This document shows positions 53,177-62,365 of a stretch of DNA of 64,000 bases, one piece after another. Below the pieces are notes generated by a model. The model ran no database searches and was not told the origin of the DNA. It was given only the letters and a program-made list of their open reading frames with translations. The stretch is from NCBI GenBank assembly GCA_051747385.1, contig JBNJGB010000024.1, positions 36,281 to 100,280 of the forward strand, given 5' to 3'. This DNA is from JBNJGB01 sp051747385. Lineage in GTDB: Bacteria > Myxococcota_A > UBA9042 > PHBI01 > JACKFB01. Position numbers and translations under genes: made by a program. Every line of letters starts with the position of its first letter. The stretch's first letter is position 1.

Positions 53177-54466
53177 ATGGGCGACGAAGCCGCCGCCTTC
53201 CCCACCCACCTGAGCCTGGAGGACGCCTCGGAGCGCGTGCACGAGGCCGTCGAGGCTCACCTCGCGCGGGCCGAGCCCGAGATCGTGGAGGTCCCCATCT
53301 GGGAGGCCCGCGGCGGCGTGCTGGGCCGCGACGTGCTCGCGGATCGGGATCAGCCCCCCTTCGATCGCTCCGCCATGGATGGCTACGCCGTGCGCTCCGC
53401 GGACGTGGGCGAGGGCGGGGCGACGCTGAGGGTGGTGGGGGACCTGCCGGCCGGAGCCTCGTGGGATCGAGGGCTGGCCCCCGGCGAGGCCCTGGCCATC
53501 ATGACGGGCGCGCCGGTCCCGGACGACGCGGACGCCGTACAGATGGTCGAGCGCACGCGCCGGGACGGCGACGAGGTGTTCGTGGAGGGGCCCGTGCCGC
53601 CCGGGCAGCACATCGCGCCCCGCGGGGAGGACGTGCAGGAGGGCCAGGTGGTCGTGGAGGCCGGCACCGTCGTGGACGGGCTGGTCGTCGGCGTCCTGGC
53701 CAGCGTCGGCTGCACGGAGGTGCCCATCCGCCGACGACCGCGCGTGAACGTCCTGGCCACCGGCGACGAGCTGGTGGGCATCGACGAGGAGCCGCTGCCC
53801 CACCAGATCCGCGACAGCAACCGGCACACGCTCATGGCGATGCTGGCCGACTTCGGGTGCACCGTCGTGGACGGCGGCCAGGTGGGCGACGAGCCCCAGG
53901 CCCTCCGGAAGGCCATCCGCGCCGGGCTGTCCAGCGACGTCCTGGTGCTGTCGGGCGGGGTCTCCGCGGGCGTGTACGACTACGTGCTGGAGGCGCTGCG
54001 GGACGAGGGCGTGGAGATCCTCTTCCACAAGATCGCCATCAAGCCGGGCAAGCCCCTGCTCGTCGGGCAGCACGAGGACGGGCTCGTCTTCGGGCTCCCC
54101 GGCAACCCCGTGAGCACCTTCGTGACCGCCCAGCTCCTGCTCGCGCCCGCGGTCTCGCACATCGCGGGGCGCCCCTGCACGTGCCCCTGGATGGCCAGGG
54201 CGACCCTCGTGGGCGACCTCCCCGCGACGAAGCGCCGCTCGACCTTTCACCCGGGCCGCGTCCATCCGGCGGCCGAGCGCAAGACGGCGACCGACCAGGA
54301 GCTGGCGCCGTGGAACCTGATCGTCGAGGCGGTGCCCTGGAACGGCAGCGGCGACCAGGTGGGCTACGCCCGCGGAAACTGCCTCGTGCGGCGCGATCCC
54401 GGCTCGCCGGCCGCCCGGTCCGGCGAGGTCGTCACGGTGGTGCTGACGCACCCGCCCGCGCTCTGA
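53177..54466 (+). CDS. moeA: molybdopterin molybdotransferase (MoeA)
   Basis: A 429-residue enzyme that inserts molybdate into adenylylated molybdopterin. DQPPFDRSAMDGYAVRS (about residues 61-77) is the signature, VLATGDELV and NRHTLMAML (with SGGVSAGVYDY) form the MoeA/MogA domain, and GLPGNPVSTFVTA precedes the C-terminal domain. The ATG follows AGGAGG. No other molybdenum cofactor genes are adjacent, unlike in many bacteria. A molybdoenzyme must exist elsewhere. Confidence 0.95.
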   Translation: MGDEAAAFPTHLSLEDASERVHEAVEAHLARAEPEIVEVPIWEARGGVLGRDVLADRDQPPFDRSAMDGYAVRSADVGEGGATLRVVGDLPAGASWDRGLAPGEALAIMTGAPVPDDADAVQMVERTRRDGDEVFVEGPVPPGQHIAPRGEDVQEGQVVVEAGTVVDGLVVGVLASVGCTEVPIRRRPRVNVLATGDELVGIDEEPLPHQIRDSNRHTLMAMLADFGCTVVDGGQVGDEPQALRKAIRAGLSSDVLVLSGGVSAGVYDYVLEALRDEGVEILFHKIAIKPGKPLLVGQHEDGLVFGLPGNPVSTFVTAQLLLAPAVSHIAGRPCTCPWMARATLVGDLPATKRRSTFHPGRVHPAAERKTATDQELAPWNLIVEAVPWNGSGDQVGYARGNCLVRRDPGSPAARSGEVVTVVLTHPPAL

Positions 54467-54639
54467 ACCCGCCCCGCGGCGTCCGCCCGGTCTCTACCGC
54501 GACGCGGAGCGTGTTTGCCGGGCCCGACGCGTGCGACCAGCCTCACCTGCATCCGCGCCGCGGGACCGGAGGTGAGGCGCATGAGGCACGGAGCAGGCCC
54601 TGCAGCGATCGTCGCGGTCGCGCTGCTTCCCCTCGTGGC

Positions 54640-55068
54640 TCAGCGCTTGAACGCCGGCTTCAGGCCGCGCTCCCGCCAGGACTTGAAGCGCGCGCGGCTC
54701 GAGGCCAGGGCCTCCGGTGTGCGATGGTCCACCAGGTCGATGACGAAGGGGAAGCCGGCCGCGAAGTCCAGGGAGGTGGGCGCCTCCTGGACCAGCACCT
54801 CCGCGCCGACGGGGTTCTCCTCCGCCGTGACCAGGACGATCCGCCCGTCGGGATCCTTCGGCGTGCCGCCCGGCGCCACGATCTCGTGGGGCACGAAGGA
54901 CGCCTCCTCGAAGGTCCACAGGAAGGTGTCCAGGTCCGCGGCCGTCCGCGGGTCCGCGCAGTGGATGAGCAGGCTCCGCCCGCGCTGCCAGGCGGCGTCC
55001 ACCAGGCGCGCGATGCGCGGGAAGCGGGCGTCCGGGGCGGTGTCGTAGAAGGTGACGCGGGGGGTCAT
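54640..55068 (-). CDS. holC: DNA polymerase III chi subunit
   Basis: A 142-residue protein of the HolC family that links the clamp loader to SSB. It starts RVTFYDTAPDARFPRIARLVDAAWQRGRSLLIHCAD, with the characteristic later FLWTFEEASFVPHEI and the DPDGRIVLVTAEENP strand. The ATG at 55068 is taken since MTPRVTFYDT is family-like and overlaps the stop of the gene upstream. Chi normally binds the SSB C-terminal tip. Its usual neighbour pepA is absent. Confidence 0.88.
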   Translation of the reverse strand: MTPRVTFYDTAPDARFPRIARLVDAAWQRGRSLLIHCADPRTAADLDTFLWTFEEASFVPHEIVAPGGTPKDPDGRIVLVTAEENPVGAEVLVQEAPTSLDFAAGFPFVIDLVDHRTPEALASSRARFKSWRERGLKPAFKR

Positions 55069-55475
55069 GCGTGGACGTCCTCGAGGCGGATGCGGGCGTC
55101 GAGGCGATCGACGCACAGGCGGGTGTCACCCTCGACGACCTGCTCGAAGCCCTCGTCGAGGCGCTCCGGGCGGGAGGAGAAGCCGTCGAGCACCGCCGGC
55201 AGGGCGCCGGCGAGCCAGGGCCGCGCGTCGTCTCCCGGGGCCGGGTCCAGATCGACGGCGATCAGGCGACCCAGCCGGAAGCACCAGGTGGCTTGCGTCG
55301 ACGGGCCCTCGTCCCCGATCGTGTGGAGCGACGTCCACGTGCGGACGTCGCCGTCGTCCCTCGCCATCCCGGCCCCCGGATGCACGGCCCGGAGCCGCTC
55401 CGGCGAGTCTCCCCAACCGCAACCGAGGACGCGACCCATGCGCGGCTGGACAATCGGCTTCGGCTCGTCGAGCAA
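55065..55475 (-). CDS. hypothetical protein upstream of holC
   Basis: A 136-residue product (TTG start at 55475 after GGAG; an ATG at 55439 is the alternative) that overlaps holC by 4 bp, so the two are probably co-translated. It is predicted to be a globular alpha/beta protein: TWTSLHTIGDEGPSTQATWCFRLGRLIAVDLDP and WLAGALPAVLDGFSSRPERLDEGFEQV are its most ordered parts. I recognise no family and no motif. Overlap with a replication gene does not by itself assign a role. Confidence 0.6.
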   Translation of the reverse strand: MLDEPKPIVQPRMGRVLGCGWGDSPERLRAVHPGAGMARDDGDVRTWTSLHTIGDEGPSTQATWCFRLGRLIAVDLDPAPGDDARPWLAGALPAVLDGFSSRPERLDEGFEQVVEGDTRLCVDRLDARIRLEDVHA

Positions 55476-55550
55476 CGGGGCGCTCCGTGTGGCGGCGGGT
55501 GGGTTTCGGATAGCAGGGCGGCCGAGCGGGCGTCAACGGAGGGCGTCGCG

Positions 55551-56432
55551 GTGAGCCAGGCACCCATGCCCGGGGGGCGCCCCGACGGTCTCTGGCGCCT
55601 GCAGCGCCGGGATCGGTGGGCCGCCCTCCGCCTGCTGCGGCGCTCCGTGGAGCACAACGCCTACCTCCTGTCGCAGATCGCGCGCGGCGCCATCGGGCGC
55701 GACGACGTGGCTGGCCCGCTGGTGGGGCACTGGCGCGACGGCCGCCTGGACGGGCTGTGCATCCTGGGCAGCAACCTGGTCATCTCCCGGCCGGCCTCCG
55801 ACGAGGCGGTGGACGCCTTCGCCGAGTACGCCCGCCGCTCTCGTTTCCGGGTGTGGGTGGCCGTGGGCGACGACGCCACGATCGATCGCTTCATGTCCGC
55901 CTACGGCCGCACCTGGCGGCCGATCCGCATCGAGCGCGCCGGCCAGGCCCTCTATCGGGTCGACGGGGACGCCCTCGAGGGGGACGACGCCGCGCGGAGC
56001 CCGGAGCTTCGGCCCGCCGACATCCGGGAGGTCGAGGCGCTCATGGAGGCGGATCGCGCCATGGTCCGCGAAGAGCTGGGCTTCGACCCCTTCGTGCGGG
56101 ACCTCCCCAGCTACCGAGAGGGCTGGCGGCGCCGGATCCGCGAGGAGCGCTGCTGGGTCGTGGGCCCGGTGGGCGGCCCCGTGCGGTTCAAGGTGGATCA
56201 CTCGGCCGTGAGCGAGGACGTGGTCCAGCTCGCGGGCATCTTCACGCGGCCGGAGGAGCGCCGGCAGGGCCTGGCGCGGGCGGGCGTCGGAGAGATGTGC
56301 CGACGCCTCCTGGGCCGGGTGTCGAGCGTGACCCTGTACGTCCACCGCCACAATATCCCGGCCATCGCCCTGTACGAGAGCCTCGGCTTCGAGCGCGTCG
56401 GCGCGGTGCGATCGGTCTGGTTCGAGATCTGA
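55551..56432 (+). CDS. GNAT N-acetyltransferase, two-domain
   Basis: A 293-residue protein. The C-terminal half holds a GNAT domain: VQLAGIFTRPEERRQGLARAGVGEMCRRLLGRVSSVTLYVHRHNIPAIALYESLGFERVG contains the acetyl-CoA motif RRQGLA and the final AIALYESLGF strand. The N-terminal half (about 1-150) looks like the extra domain found before such GNAT domains in several actinobacterial and myxobacterial proteins. GTG at 55551 follows GGAGG; an ATG at 55566 is the alternative. The substrate is unknown. Confidence 0.88.
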   Translation: MSQAPMPGGRPDGLWRLQRRDRWAALRLLRRSVEHNAYLLSQIARGAIGRDDVAGPLVGHWRDGRLDGLCILGSNLVISRPASDEAVDAFAEYARRSRFRVWVAVGDDATIDRFMSAYGRTWRPIRIERAGQALYRVDGDALEGDDAARSPELRPADIREVEALMEADRAMVREELGFDPFVRDLPSYREGWRRRIREERCWVVGPVGGPVRFKVDHSAVSEDVVQLAGIFTRPEERRQGLARAGVGEMCRRLLGRVSSVTLYVHRHNIPAIALYESLGFERVGAVRSVWFEI

Positions 56433-56457
56433 ACCCACCCCGCGGGGCCCATCCCGA

Positions 56458-58902
56458 TCAGGGGCAGGGCGCGACGGGGGCGCCGCCCGAGAGCCACGCG
56501 ACGCCTTCGAGGGTGAACGGCGGCAGGACGCCCGGGGCGTCGGGATAGGCATACGCGCCCGCGCCGACGTCGAAGTGGTACAGGCCCAGGGTGTCCGACC
56601 GCGCCACGAGGGTCTCCGGGACGTCGAAGGCCTCGTGGTACAAGACGCCGGCGGAGATGCGCACCTCGTCCAGCGCGCCGTCGAAGAAGCCGGAGGTGCC
56701 GCCCAGGGAGCCGAGGCTCAGGGGCGCCGCCCCGAACAGGGGAAGGGCGCCCTCGAAGTCCTTCGTCGAGCCGGCCACACCGTCGATGAACCAGCGAAGC
56801 GTCGGGGCCTCGGGGTCCGTGAAGTCCCGGACGACCGCCACGTGGTGCCACTGGCCGGGGACGATGTCGCTGGGCGACGAGAGGGCGTGATCGCCGCCGC
56901 CGAACTTGCCCTCGACCCACAAGAGGCGGCCCTGGTCGTCGGCTCCCGAGCGAAGCTCGACGTGCCAGTCGGCGCCGCCCGACTGCCCGGTGCCGCGGCC
57001 GATCACCACCTGCTCCGTCGCGACGTCGTCGGCGCGCAGGAAGAACTCCACCGTCAGGGTCTGCGCGGCGTCCATGGCGCTCGCGTCCGCGACGAGAGCC
57101 ACGCCGGCGGCGTCTGGGTCGAACTCCAGGGCGGCGCGGGAGCACCAGGTGGCGTCACAGCTCGGGTCGTCGTCGAAGGCGTCGGCGAGCGTCGCGGCCG
57201 CTCCCTGCCACAGGGCGTCGTGCCCCGCGGCCGTGGCGTCCACCGCCACGCCGGGGCGGGTGTGGTCGAAGTGCCAGAGGGCGTCGGTGTCCTCGTCGAC
57301 GCCGTGCGGGACGTCGGGCGGGGAGAAGCTGCTCGTCCAGCGGATCGCCGAGGACAGGCGGACCTCGTCGATCATCCCCTGGAAGTGGGGCGGAAGCCCG
57401 CCGTCGGCGCAGCCGATCCAGAGATCCTCGGAGGAGCCCAGGTCGGGCGTCGTGTCGACTCCGAGCCATCCCGACGGTTCTCCGTTCAGCCACCAGGAGA
57501 CCCGCCCGTTCGCCGTGTCCCGGACCAGAGCCACGTGCTGCCACTCCCCGGTGGAGAGGACCGGCCCGTCCACCTCGACGTCCGCGGCGCCCTCGCGCCC
57601 CTCGACCCAGGTGAGGGCCGGCCCGTCGCCCGGGGACGACAGGACGATGCGCCAGGCGGGCTCGCCGGGGGCCGAGGTCCGCTCGCGGTCGAAGAGGACC
57701 ACCTCCTCGGTCGTCGCGGCCGGGCGGATGAAGAAGTCGACGGTGAGGTCCGTGGTGCTCGTCATCAGCCCGTCGCCGGGCACCAGGAGGCAGCCCTCCC
57801 CGAACGCCAGCCCCCGCGGCCGGCACGGGGTGAGGGTGCAGTCCGGCTCGCAGCCGTCGCCGCTGATCTCGTCGCCGTCGTCGCACTGCTCGGCCCCCTC
57901 GGGCACCTCGTCGCCGCAGCACATGGAGATGTCCTCGTACACGCACTCGCCGGTGTCGGGAACGCAGGTCGCCGTCTCGCACGGTCCGGGCTGGCACTCG
58001 ACGAAGTCCGAGCCCAGGCACTCGCCGGCCTGGCAGGAGGAGGCGCCGGAGCAGGCGTCCTCGTCGTCGCAGGGCGTGCCGTCCTCCTCGGCGACCTCGT
58101 CGCAGGTGCCCGTCGCCGGGTTGCACTCGAGAAACAGGCAGGCGTCCGGGTGATCGCCGCACTCCACGGGCGTGGGCTCGAAGACGCAGGCGTTGTTCCC
58201 CTGGCAGACGTAGCGCCCGTTGCACAGGTCGCCGTCGTCGTCGTGCTCGACGCAGTCGGAGTCGGTCGAGCACGGGCACTCCTGCGCGTCCGGGTCGCCG
58301 GTGCACGCCCCGGCGCCGTCGCATGTCTCGGCGGTGATGCAGGGATCCGGGAGGCTGCAGGGCGTCCCCTTCTCCGTGGGCTGAGGCTCGCACTCGCCGT
58401 TGGACGGATTGCAGACGGACACCGTGCAGTCAGACTCGGTCTCCGGACACTCGATCGCCTGGTCGGGGTCGTGGCCGCAGGCGCCGTCCACGCAGATGGC
58501 CGGGCCCAGGCAGAGGTCGTCGGAGGTGCAGTCCTCCTCCTGCTGCCACTCCAGACATCCCGTGTCGGGGTTCACGACGCAGCGCTGGACGATCGGCTCC
58601 TCGCCGGGCGCGCAGCGGGTGTCGCCGTCGGCCGGGCAGAGGTCCTCGCAGGTGGGGACGTCCGCGTCCCCCGGCCCGATCTCGTCGGCGGAGACGTCCG
58701 CCGCGTCGGCGTCCGCCACGTCGGGCGGGATGTCGGCGTCCGCCGGGCCCACCTCGTCGGTGGGGACGTCACCCGCGGCGTCGAGCACGTCGGGCGCGGA
58801 GTCCGCCTCGGACCTGGGCGTGAACTCGGTGCAGCCGCCGAGGAGGAAGGAGAGCGCCAGGAGCGCCGGGAGTCGGGACGACGAGCGGGGAGAGATCATC
58901 AC
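56458..58902 (-). CDS. large lipoprotein with Cys-rich and two LamG-like domains
   Basis: An 814-residue lipoprotein (MMISPRSSSRLPALLALSFLLGGC, Cys24). A long Asp/Ala/Pro linker is followed by a region with more than 35 cysteines (about residues 80-350), ending in CGDEVPEGAEQCDDGDEISGDGC, the DUF4215-type Myxococcus repeat. Two concanavalin-like LamG domains (about 365-560 and 585-800) share FFIRPAATTEEVVLFDRE/FFLRADDVATEQVVIGR and WQHVALVRD/WHHVAVVRD. It would bind surface glycans or partners. It starts 12 bp after the beta-barrel gene, so the two are probably one operon. Confidence 0.9.
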   Translation of the reverse strand: MMISPRSSSRLPALLALSFLLGGCTEFTPRSEADSAPDVLDAAGDVPTDEVGPADADIPPDVADADAADVSADEIGPGDADVPTCEDLCPADGDTRCAPGEEPIVQRCVVNPDTGCLEWQQEEDCTSDDLCLGPAICVDGACGHDPDQAIECPETESDCTVSVCNPSNGECEPQPTEKGTPCSLPDPCITAETCDGAGACTGDPDAQECPCSTDSDCVEHDDDGDLCNGRYVCQGNNACVFEPTPVECGDHPDACLFLECNPATGTCDEVAEEDGTPCDDEDACSGASSCQAGECLGSDFVECQPGPCETATCVPDTGECVYEDISMCCGDEVPEGAEQCDDGDEISGDGCEPDCTLTPCRPRGLAFGEGCLLVPGDGLMTSTTDLTVDFFIRPAATTEEVVLFDRERTSAPGEPAWRIVLSSPGDGPALTWVEGREGAADVEVDGPVLSTGEWQHVALVRDTANGRVSWWLNGEPSGWLGVDTTPDLGSSEDLWIGCADGGLPPHFQGMIDEVRLSSAIRWTSSFSPPDVPHGVDEDTDALWHFDHTRPGVAVDATAAGHDALWQGAAATLADAFDDDPSCDATWCSRAALEFDPDAAGVALVADASAMDAAQTLTVEFFLRADDVATEQVVIGRGTGQSGGADWHVELRSGADDQGRLLWVEGKFGGGDHALSSPSDIVPGQWHHVAVVRDFTDPEAPTLRWFIDGVAGSTKDFEGALPLFGAAPLSLGSLGGTSGFFDGALDEVRISAGVLYHEAFDVPETLVARSDTLGLYHFDVGAGAYAYPDAPGVLPPFTLEGVAWLSGGAPVAPCP

Positions 58903-58914
58903 GAGCGCACCATA

Positions 58915-60900
58915 TCAGAACAGGAGGGACACGCCCGCGGCGGCGCGCACCCCGGCGTTCTTGGCGTCCCCGAAGATCCCCTCCTCGAGCAGCTCGCGGC
59001 CGTCGGTGAAGGGCTCGCCCTCCACGAGGATGAAGCCGTTCCAGTGCTTGGACACGCGGAACTCGACGACCAGGGACGTGAGGAACTGGACGCCGTTGTC
59101 CCGGTCCTCGTGCTCGGGCAGGTTCCCGGGGCCGGTCTTGTCGGTGAAGAAGTTCGTGCCGATCCGGGCTGTGATGGCGGCGCGCTCGCTGATGAGGATC
59201 GAGCCCAGGATCCGCAGGCGCCAGTTGAAGGCGTTGCGGTCGTCGGCGCCCACGCCGAAGCCGAGGCCCGACTCGGCCCCGAAGGCGAAGGCCCGGGAGC
59301 GGGCGATCATGTACTTCACGCGGCCCTCGAACTCGTTGACCGTGTCGAGGGCGGAGCGCCACGTGAGGCCCAGGTCGATGTCGTGCTTGATGCCGCCGCT
59401 GACGCGCGCGCCGACCGCGTACGGGAAGCCGGCGTTCATGGAGAAGGCCCCGTAGCCGCGGTCGATGGGCTGCGCGGAGAAGGGCATCGCCCGGTGGCGG
59501 ATCCGGCGCTTCTTCTCCCCGAATTTCGCCTCGATGATGGTGGGCGACTCGGGGCCGATGGCCACGGCGTGCTCCTCGGTCTTCCCGTCGGGTCGCTTCA
59601 GGGTGACCGTGTGGGTCCCGGCCGGGATCTCGGCCTTCAGCGGAGTGCTGCCGATGGGCTCTCCGTCGAGGAAGACCTCGGCCTGGGGCTCGTCCTTCTT
59701 CACCGTGACCTCGAGCCGGCCGGCGCGCTGAAGCTCGGCGGCCACCTCGGTCACGCCGCCGGGCTGCACCTTCACGCTGCGGGTCCACTCGCCGTAGCCC
59801 TCCGCGTCCACGGTGACGAAGTGGGTCCCGGCGGCCACGTCGTCCAGCACCAGCGGGACCTCCTGCGGTTCGCCGCCGTCTACGCGGGCCGTCGCGTCCG
59901 AGACGTTCGCCACCACCCGGAGCGTCCCGGTGGCCCGGCGGGTGGCGTCCCGGAGCGAGAGTTCCAGGCGGCTCGTCTGCCCGGGCTTCACCTTCGCCTC
60001 GGCCGTGGCGGTCGCGTAGCCCTCCGCCCGTGCCTCGACGCGGTGAGCGCCCGCGCTCAGATCTTCCGCCGTGACCGGCGCCGCGCCGACCACCTCGCCG
60101 TCGACGCGGATCTCGGCGCCCTCCACGTCGGCGACGATCTCCAGGCTCCCGGTGCTTCCGGTGGGCGAAGCGAGCTTCGCCTCCACGGTCACGCGCTCGC
60201 CCGGCGGCACCGAGACGGTCTTCTCCCATGGGGCGTACCCCTCCGCGGCGACCTCGAGCGTGTATTCGCCCGCGGTGACCTCGACGACCGTCGGCGTCTT
60301 GCCCCGCGGCGCCCCGTTCAACCGGAGCTCCGCCGCCGACGGCACGCTGGTCACCAGGATCGAGCCGGTCTCCTTCTTCGGCGCCTTCAGGACGACCTCG
60401 AAGCTGACCTTCTGCCCCTCGGAGACCTCGATCCAGCGCTCCCAGCGGCCGAAGCCCTCCTTGGTGACCACGGCCTGGTGCCGGCCGGGCGGGAGCTCCA
60501 CCGTCGTCGGGACCTCGCCCTCGGGCTCGCCGTCGATGGTCACGGTGGCGCCCTCGAACTCGGGGGCCGACATGAACGACAGCTCGGCGGGCTCCACCTT
60601 CCGCACGAGGTTGAAGAAGAAGGTGTCGATCCGCGCCTTGATCTGCACGGTCTCGGTCAGCGTCTCGTATCCCTCCTTGTCCATCCGGAGGGTCACCTTC
60701 CCGCGCGGCAGCCGGTAGTGGTGGATGGGGGTGATCCCGATGTGCTTCTCGCCCGTGGGCGTCACCAGGTAGGTGTCCGCTCCCGAGGGCCGCGTCTCGA
60801 TGTTCGTCCGCGACGTGGCGGCGTGGGCTTCGGGCCCGGGCCCGACGAGCAGCGCCAGGGCGAGCGTGGCCAGGAGGGTCGACGTGATCCGGGTCGGCAT
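58915..60900 (-). CDS. outer membrane protein with six PEGA repeats and a beta-barrel
   Basis: A 661-residue exported protein (signal peptide ending PGPEAHA). Residues 28-450 hold six consecutive PEGA repeats, each of about 60-70 residues with the pattern (A/V)xVxIDGxxxGxxPxxxxLxxGxHxVxxxxxGY; then a beta-strand-rich part (about 470-661, ending VRAAAGVSLLF with terminal Phe) typical of an outer-membrane barrel. It may expose PEGA domains to the periplasm or surface. It forms a pair with the LamG lipoprotein. The promoter at 60956-60983 lies 18 bp from an R1 copy. Confidence 0.87.
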   Translation of the reverse strand: MPTRITSTLLATLALALLVGPGPEAHAATSRTNIETRPSGADTYLVTPTGEKHIGITPIHHYRLPRGKVTLRMDKEGYETLTETVQIKARIDTFFFNLVRKVEPAELSFMSAPEFEGATVTIDGEPEGEVPTTVELPPGRHQAVVTKEGFGRWERWIEVSEGQKVSFEVVLKAPKKETGSILVTSVPSAAELRLNGAPRGKTPTVVEVTAGEYTLEVAAEGYAPWEKTVSVPPGERVTVEAKLASPTGSTGSLEIVADVEGAEIRVDGEVVGAAPVTAEDLSAGAHRVEARAEGYATATAEAKVKPGQTSRLELSLRDATRRATGTLRVVANVSDATARVDGGEPQEVPLVLDDVAAGTHFVTVDAEGYGEWTRSVKVQPGGVTEVAAELQRAGRLEVTVKKDEPQAEVFLDGEPIGSTPLKAEIPAGTHTVTLKRPDGKTEEHAVAIGPESPTIIEAKFGEKKRRIRHRAMPFSAQPIDRGYGAFSMNAGFPYAVGARVSGGIKHDIDLGLTWRSALDTVNEFEGRVKYMIARSRAFAFGAESGLGFGVGADDRNAFNWRLRILGSILISERAAITARIGTNFFTDKTGPGNLPEHEDRDNGVQFLTSLVVEFRVSKHWNGFILVEGEPFTDGRELLEEGIFGDAKNAGVRAAAGVSLLF

Positions 60901-60955
60901 GGATGCGTTCTCCTCGTGCGCGGCCCACGGCGTGGTGGGCGGGCCCCCGTGGAGC

Positions 60956-60983
60956 ATCATCCCGCTCCGGTCCCCCGAGTCAA
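60956..60983 (-). promoter_or_regulatory. predicted promoter of the PEGA-barrel operon
   Basis: Minus strand TTGACT (60978-60983), 16-base spacer, GATGAT (60956-60961). The R1 element starts 18 bp upstream of the -35. Confidence 0.45.
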
Positions 60984-61001
60984 CCGGATCGGCGTCCTGG
61001 C

Positions 61002-61152
61002 CAGGGCGGTCGCAAAGTCGACCGCCCTCCCTTGCCCTTGCCCTTGCCTGCTCTCGAACGCGCAGAATCCATCGTTTCCGAGCGGATACAATCCGGCGCC
61101 GGGCGCCGTACCGCCGCGCGGCCCTCACTTGTCCGACTTTGCGATTGCCCTG
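61002..61152 (+). mobile_element. R1 repeat element, copy D (133+6x3 bp)
   Basis: A 151-bp copy with three perfect CCCTTG units (61029-61046), the 9-bp end hairpin and both inverted ends (CAGGGCGGTCGCAAAGTCG, and reversed CAGGGCAATCGCAAAGTCG, 17 of 19 identical). The 10-bp flanks do not match convincingly, so the target duplication is either lost or absent. It sits in the divergent gap of 306 bp between the PEGA-barrel gene and the RNA methyltransferase gene. Confidence 0.87.
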
Positions 61153-61206
61153 CGTCTCCCGGGCACTGCTGGCCACCGCGGGCGCCCCGTCGTACAAGGG
61201 CGGGCC

Positions 61207-62349
61207 ATGGCCCGACGCCCGCCCGATCGCAGGTACTTCGCGACGACCGCCCTCGGCCTGGAGGCCGCGCTGGAGGGAGAGCTTCGATCCCTCGGCGTCC
61301 GCGCCGTCCGCCGCGCGACCGGCGGGGTGGCCTTCCAGGGCGATCGGACGACCATGATGCGGGCGTGCCTCCACCTGCGCACCGCCCACCGGGTCCTGTG
61401 GAACCTGGGCACCTTCGAGGCCCACGACGACGAGGCCCTGTACGCAGGCGCCCGGCGGGTGGCCCGCTGGCGCGGCCTGGTGCCGCCGGACCGGACCTTC
61501 GCCGTGCACGCCACCGCGCGGGGCGAGGCCTTCCGGGACGCACGCTTCGCGGCGCTCAAGGTGAAGGATGCGGTCGCGGACGACGTGCGCGACACCGACG
61601 GCGCGCGCCCGGACGTGGATCCCGCGGACCCGGACGTGCGCGTCCACGTGCGGATCGTCGGACAGCGGGTGACCGTCAGCCTCGACGCCGCCGGGGAGAG
61701 CCTCCACGCGAGGCGGTATCGCACGGCCGCGGGCGAAGCGCCCCTGCGGGAGACCCTGGCCGCCGGGCTCCTCCTCCTGGCGGGCTGGGACGGCGACACG
61801 CCTCTGATGGACCCGCTGTGCGGGGCGGGGACGCTGGTGATCGAGGGCGCGTGGATCGCCGCGAACCGGGCGCCGGGTCTCCTCCGCGAGCGGATGGGGT
61901 TCGAACGCTGGCCGGGACACAAGCCGAGGCGATACGAGCGCCTGAAGGAGGAGGCGCGCGCGAGGGAGCAGGCGGTGCGCGTCTCCCTCCTGGGCTGCGA
62001 CCGGGACGCGGCGGTCGTCGAGGCGGCCCGCGCCAACGCCCGCCGCGCCGGGGCCTCGGACCTGGTGCGCTTCGAGGTGGGCGACCTGGACGACGCACGG
62101 CCGCCGGAGGGGCCGCCCGGCCTGCTGGTGGCGAACCCGCCCTACGGTGAGCGACTGGGCGAGGTGGAGGCGATCGTCCCCCTGTACGAGGCCCTGGGTC
62201 GCGCCCTGGGCGGCCCGTTCGCCGGGTGGCGCGGCGCGATCCTGTCGGCGCACCGGGAGCACACCGAGGCCCTCGGCCGGCCGATCCGGCGCCACCGCCT
62301 CCTCAAGAACGGCCCCCTGGACGTGCGCCTCCTCGAGATCGCCGCGTAG
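61207..62349 (+). CDS. RlmL-like THUMP-domain rRNA (guanine-N2-)methyltransferase
   Basis: A 380-residue RNA methyltransferase. An N-terminal THUMP-like region (residues 1-150) carries RYFATTALGLEAALEGELRSLG, and the Rossmann domain has LMDPLCGAGTLVIEGAWIAA near residue 200 and the catalytic NPPY in LLVANPPYGERLGEV near 310. It resembles the m2G2445 rRNA enzyme (RlmL) without its second methyltransferase half, and is likely the same type of 23S rRNA enzyme. Relation to Trm14 or another tRNA methyltransferase cannot be excluded. The start follows the R1 copy by 54 bp. Confidence 0.9.
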   Translation: MARRPPDRRYFATTALGLEAALEGELRSLGVRAVRRATGGVAFQGDRTTMMRACLHLRTAHRVLWNLGTFEAHDDEALYAGARRVARWRGLVPPDRTFAVHATARGEAFRDARFAALKVKDAVADDVRDTDGARPDVDPADPDVRVHVRIVGQRVTVSLDAAGESLHARRYRTAAGEAPLRETLAAGLLLLAGWDGDTPLMDPLCGAGTLVIEGAWIAANRAPGLLRERMGFERWPGHKPRRYERLKEEARAREQAVRVSLLGCDRDAAVVEAARANARRAGASDLVRFEVGDLDDARPPEGPPGLLVANPPYGERLGEVEAIVPLYEALGRALGGPFAGWRGAILSAHREHTEALGRPIRRHRLLKNGPLDVRLLEIAA

Positions 62350-62365
62350 GGCCGGCTACAGGCCC

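Noticed and set aside
56575..62349. Very long open frames on the strand opposite to real genes (for example 1924 codons at 56575-62349 on the plus strand and 1589 codons at 29730-34499 on the minus strand)
   Set aside because: They run antisense to genes with clear domains and have repetitive Arg/Gly/Ala/Pro composition, as expected from stop-poor high-GC DNA; only the RlmL-like part (61207-62349) and the metallo-beta-lactamase-fold part (29730-30695) are real.
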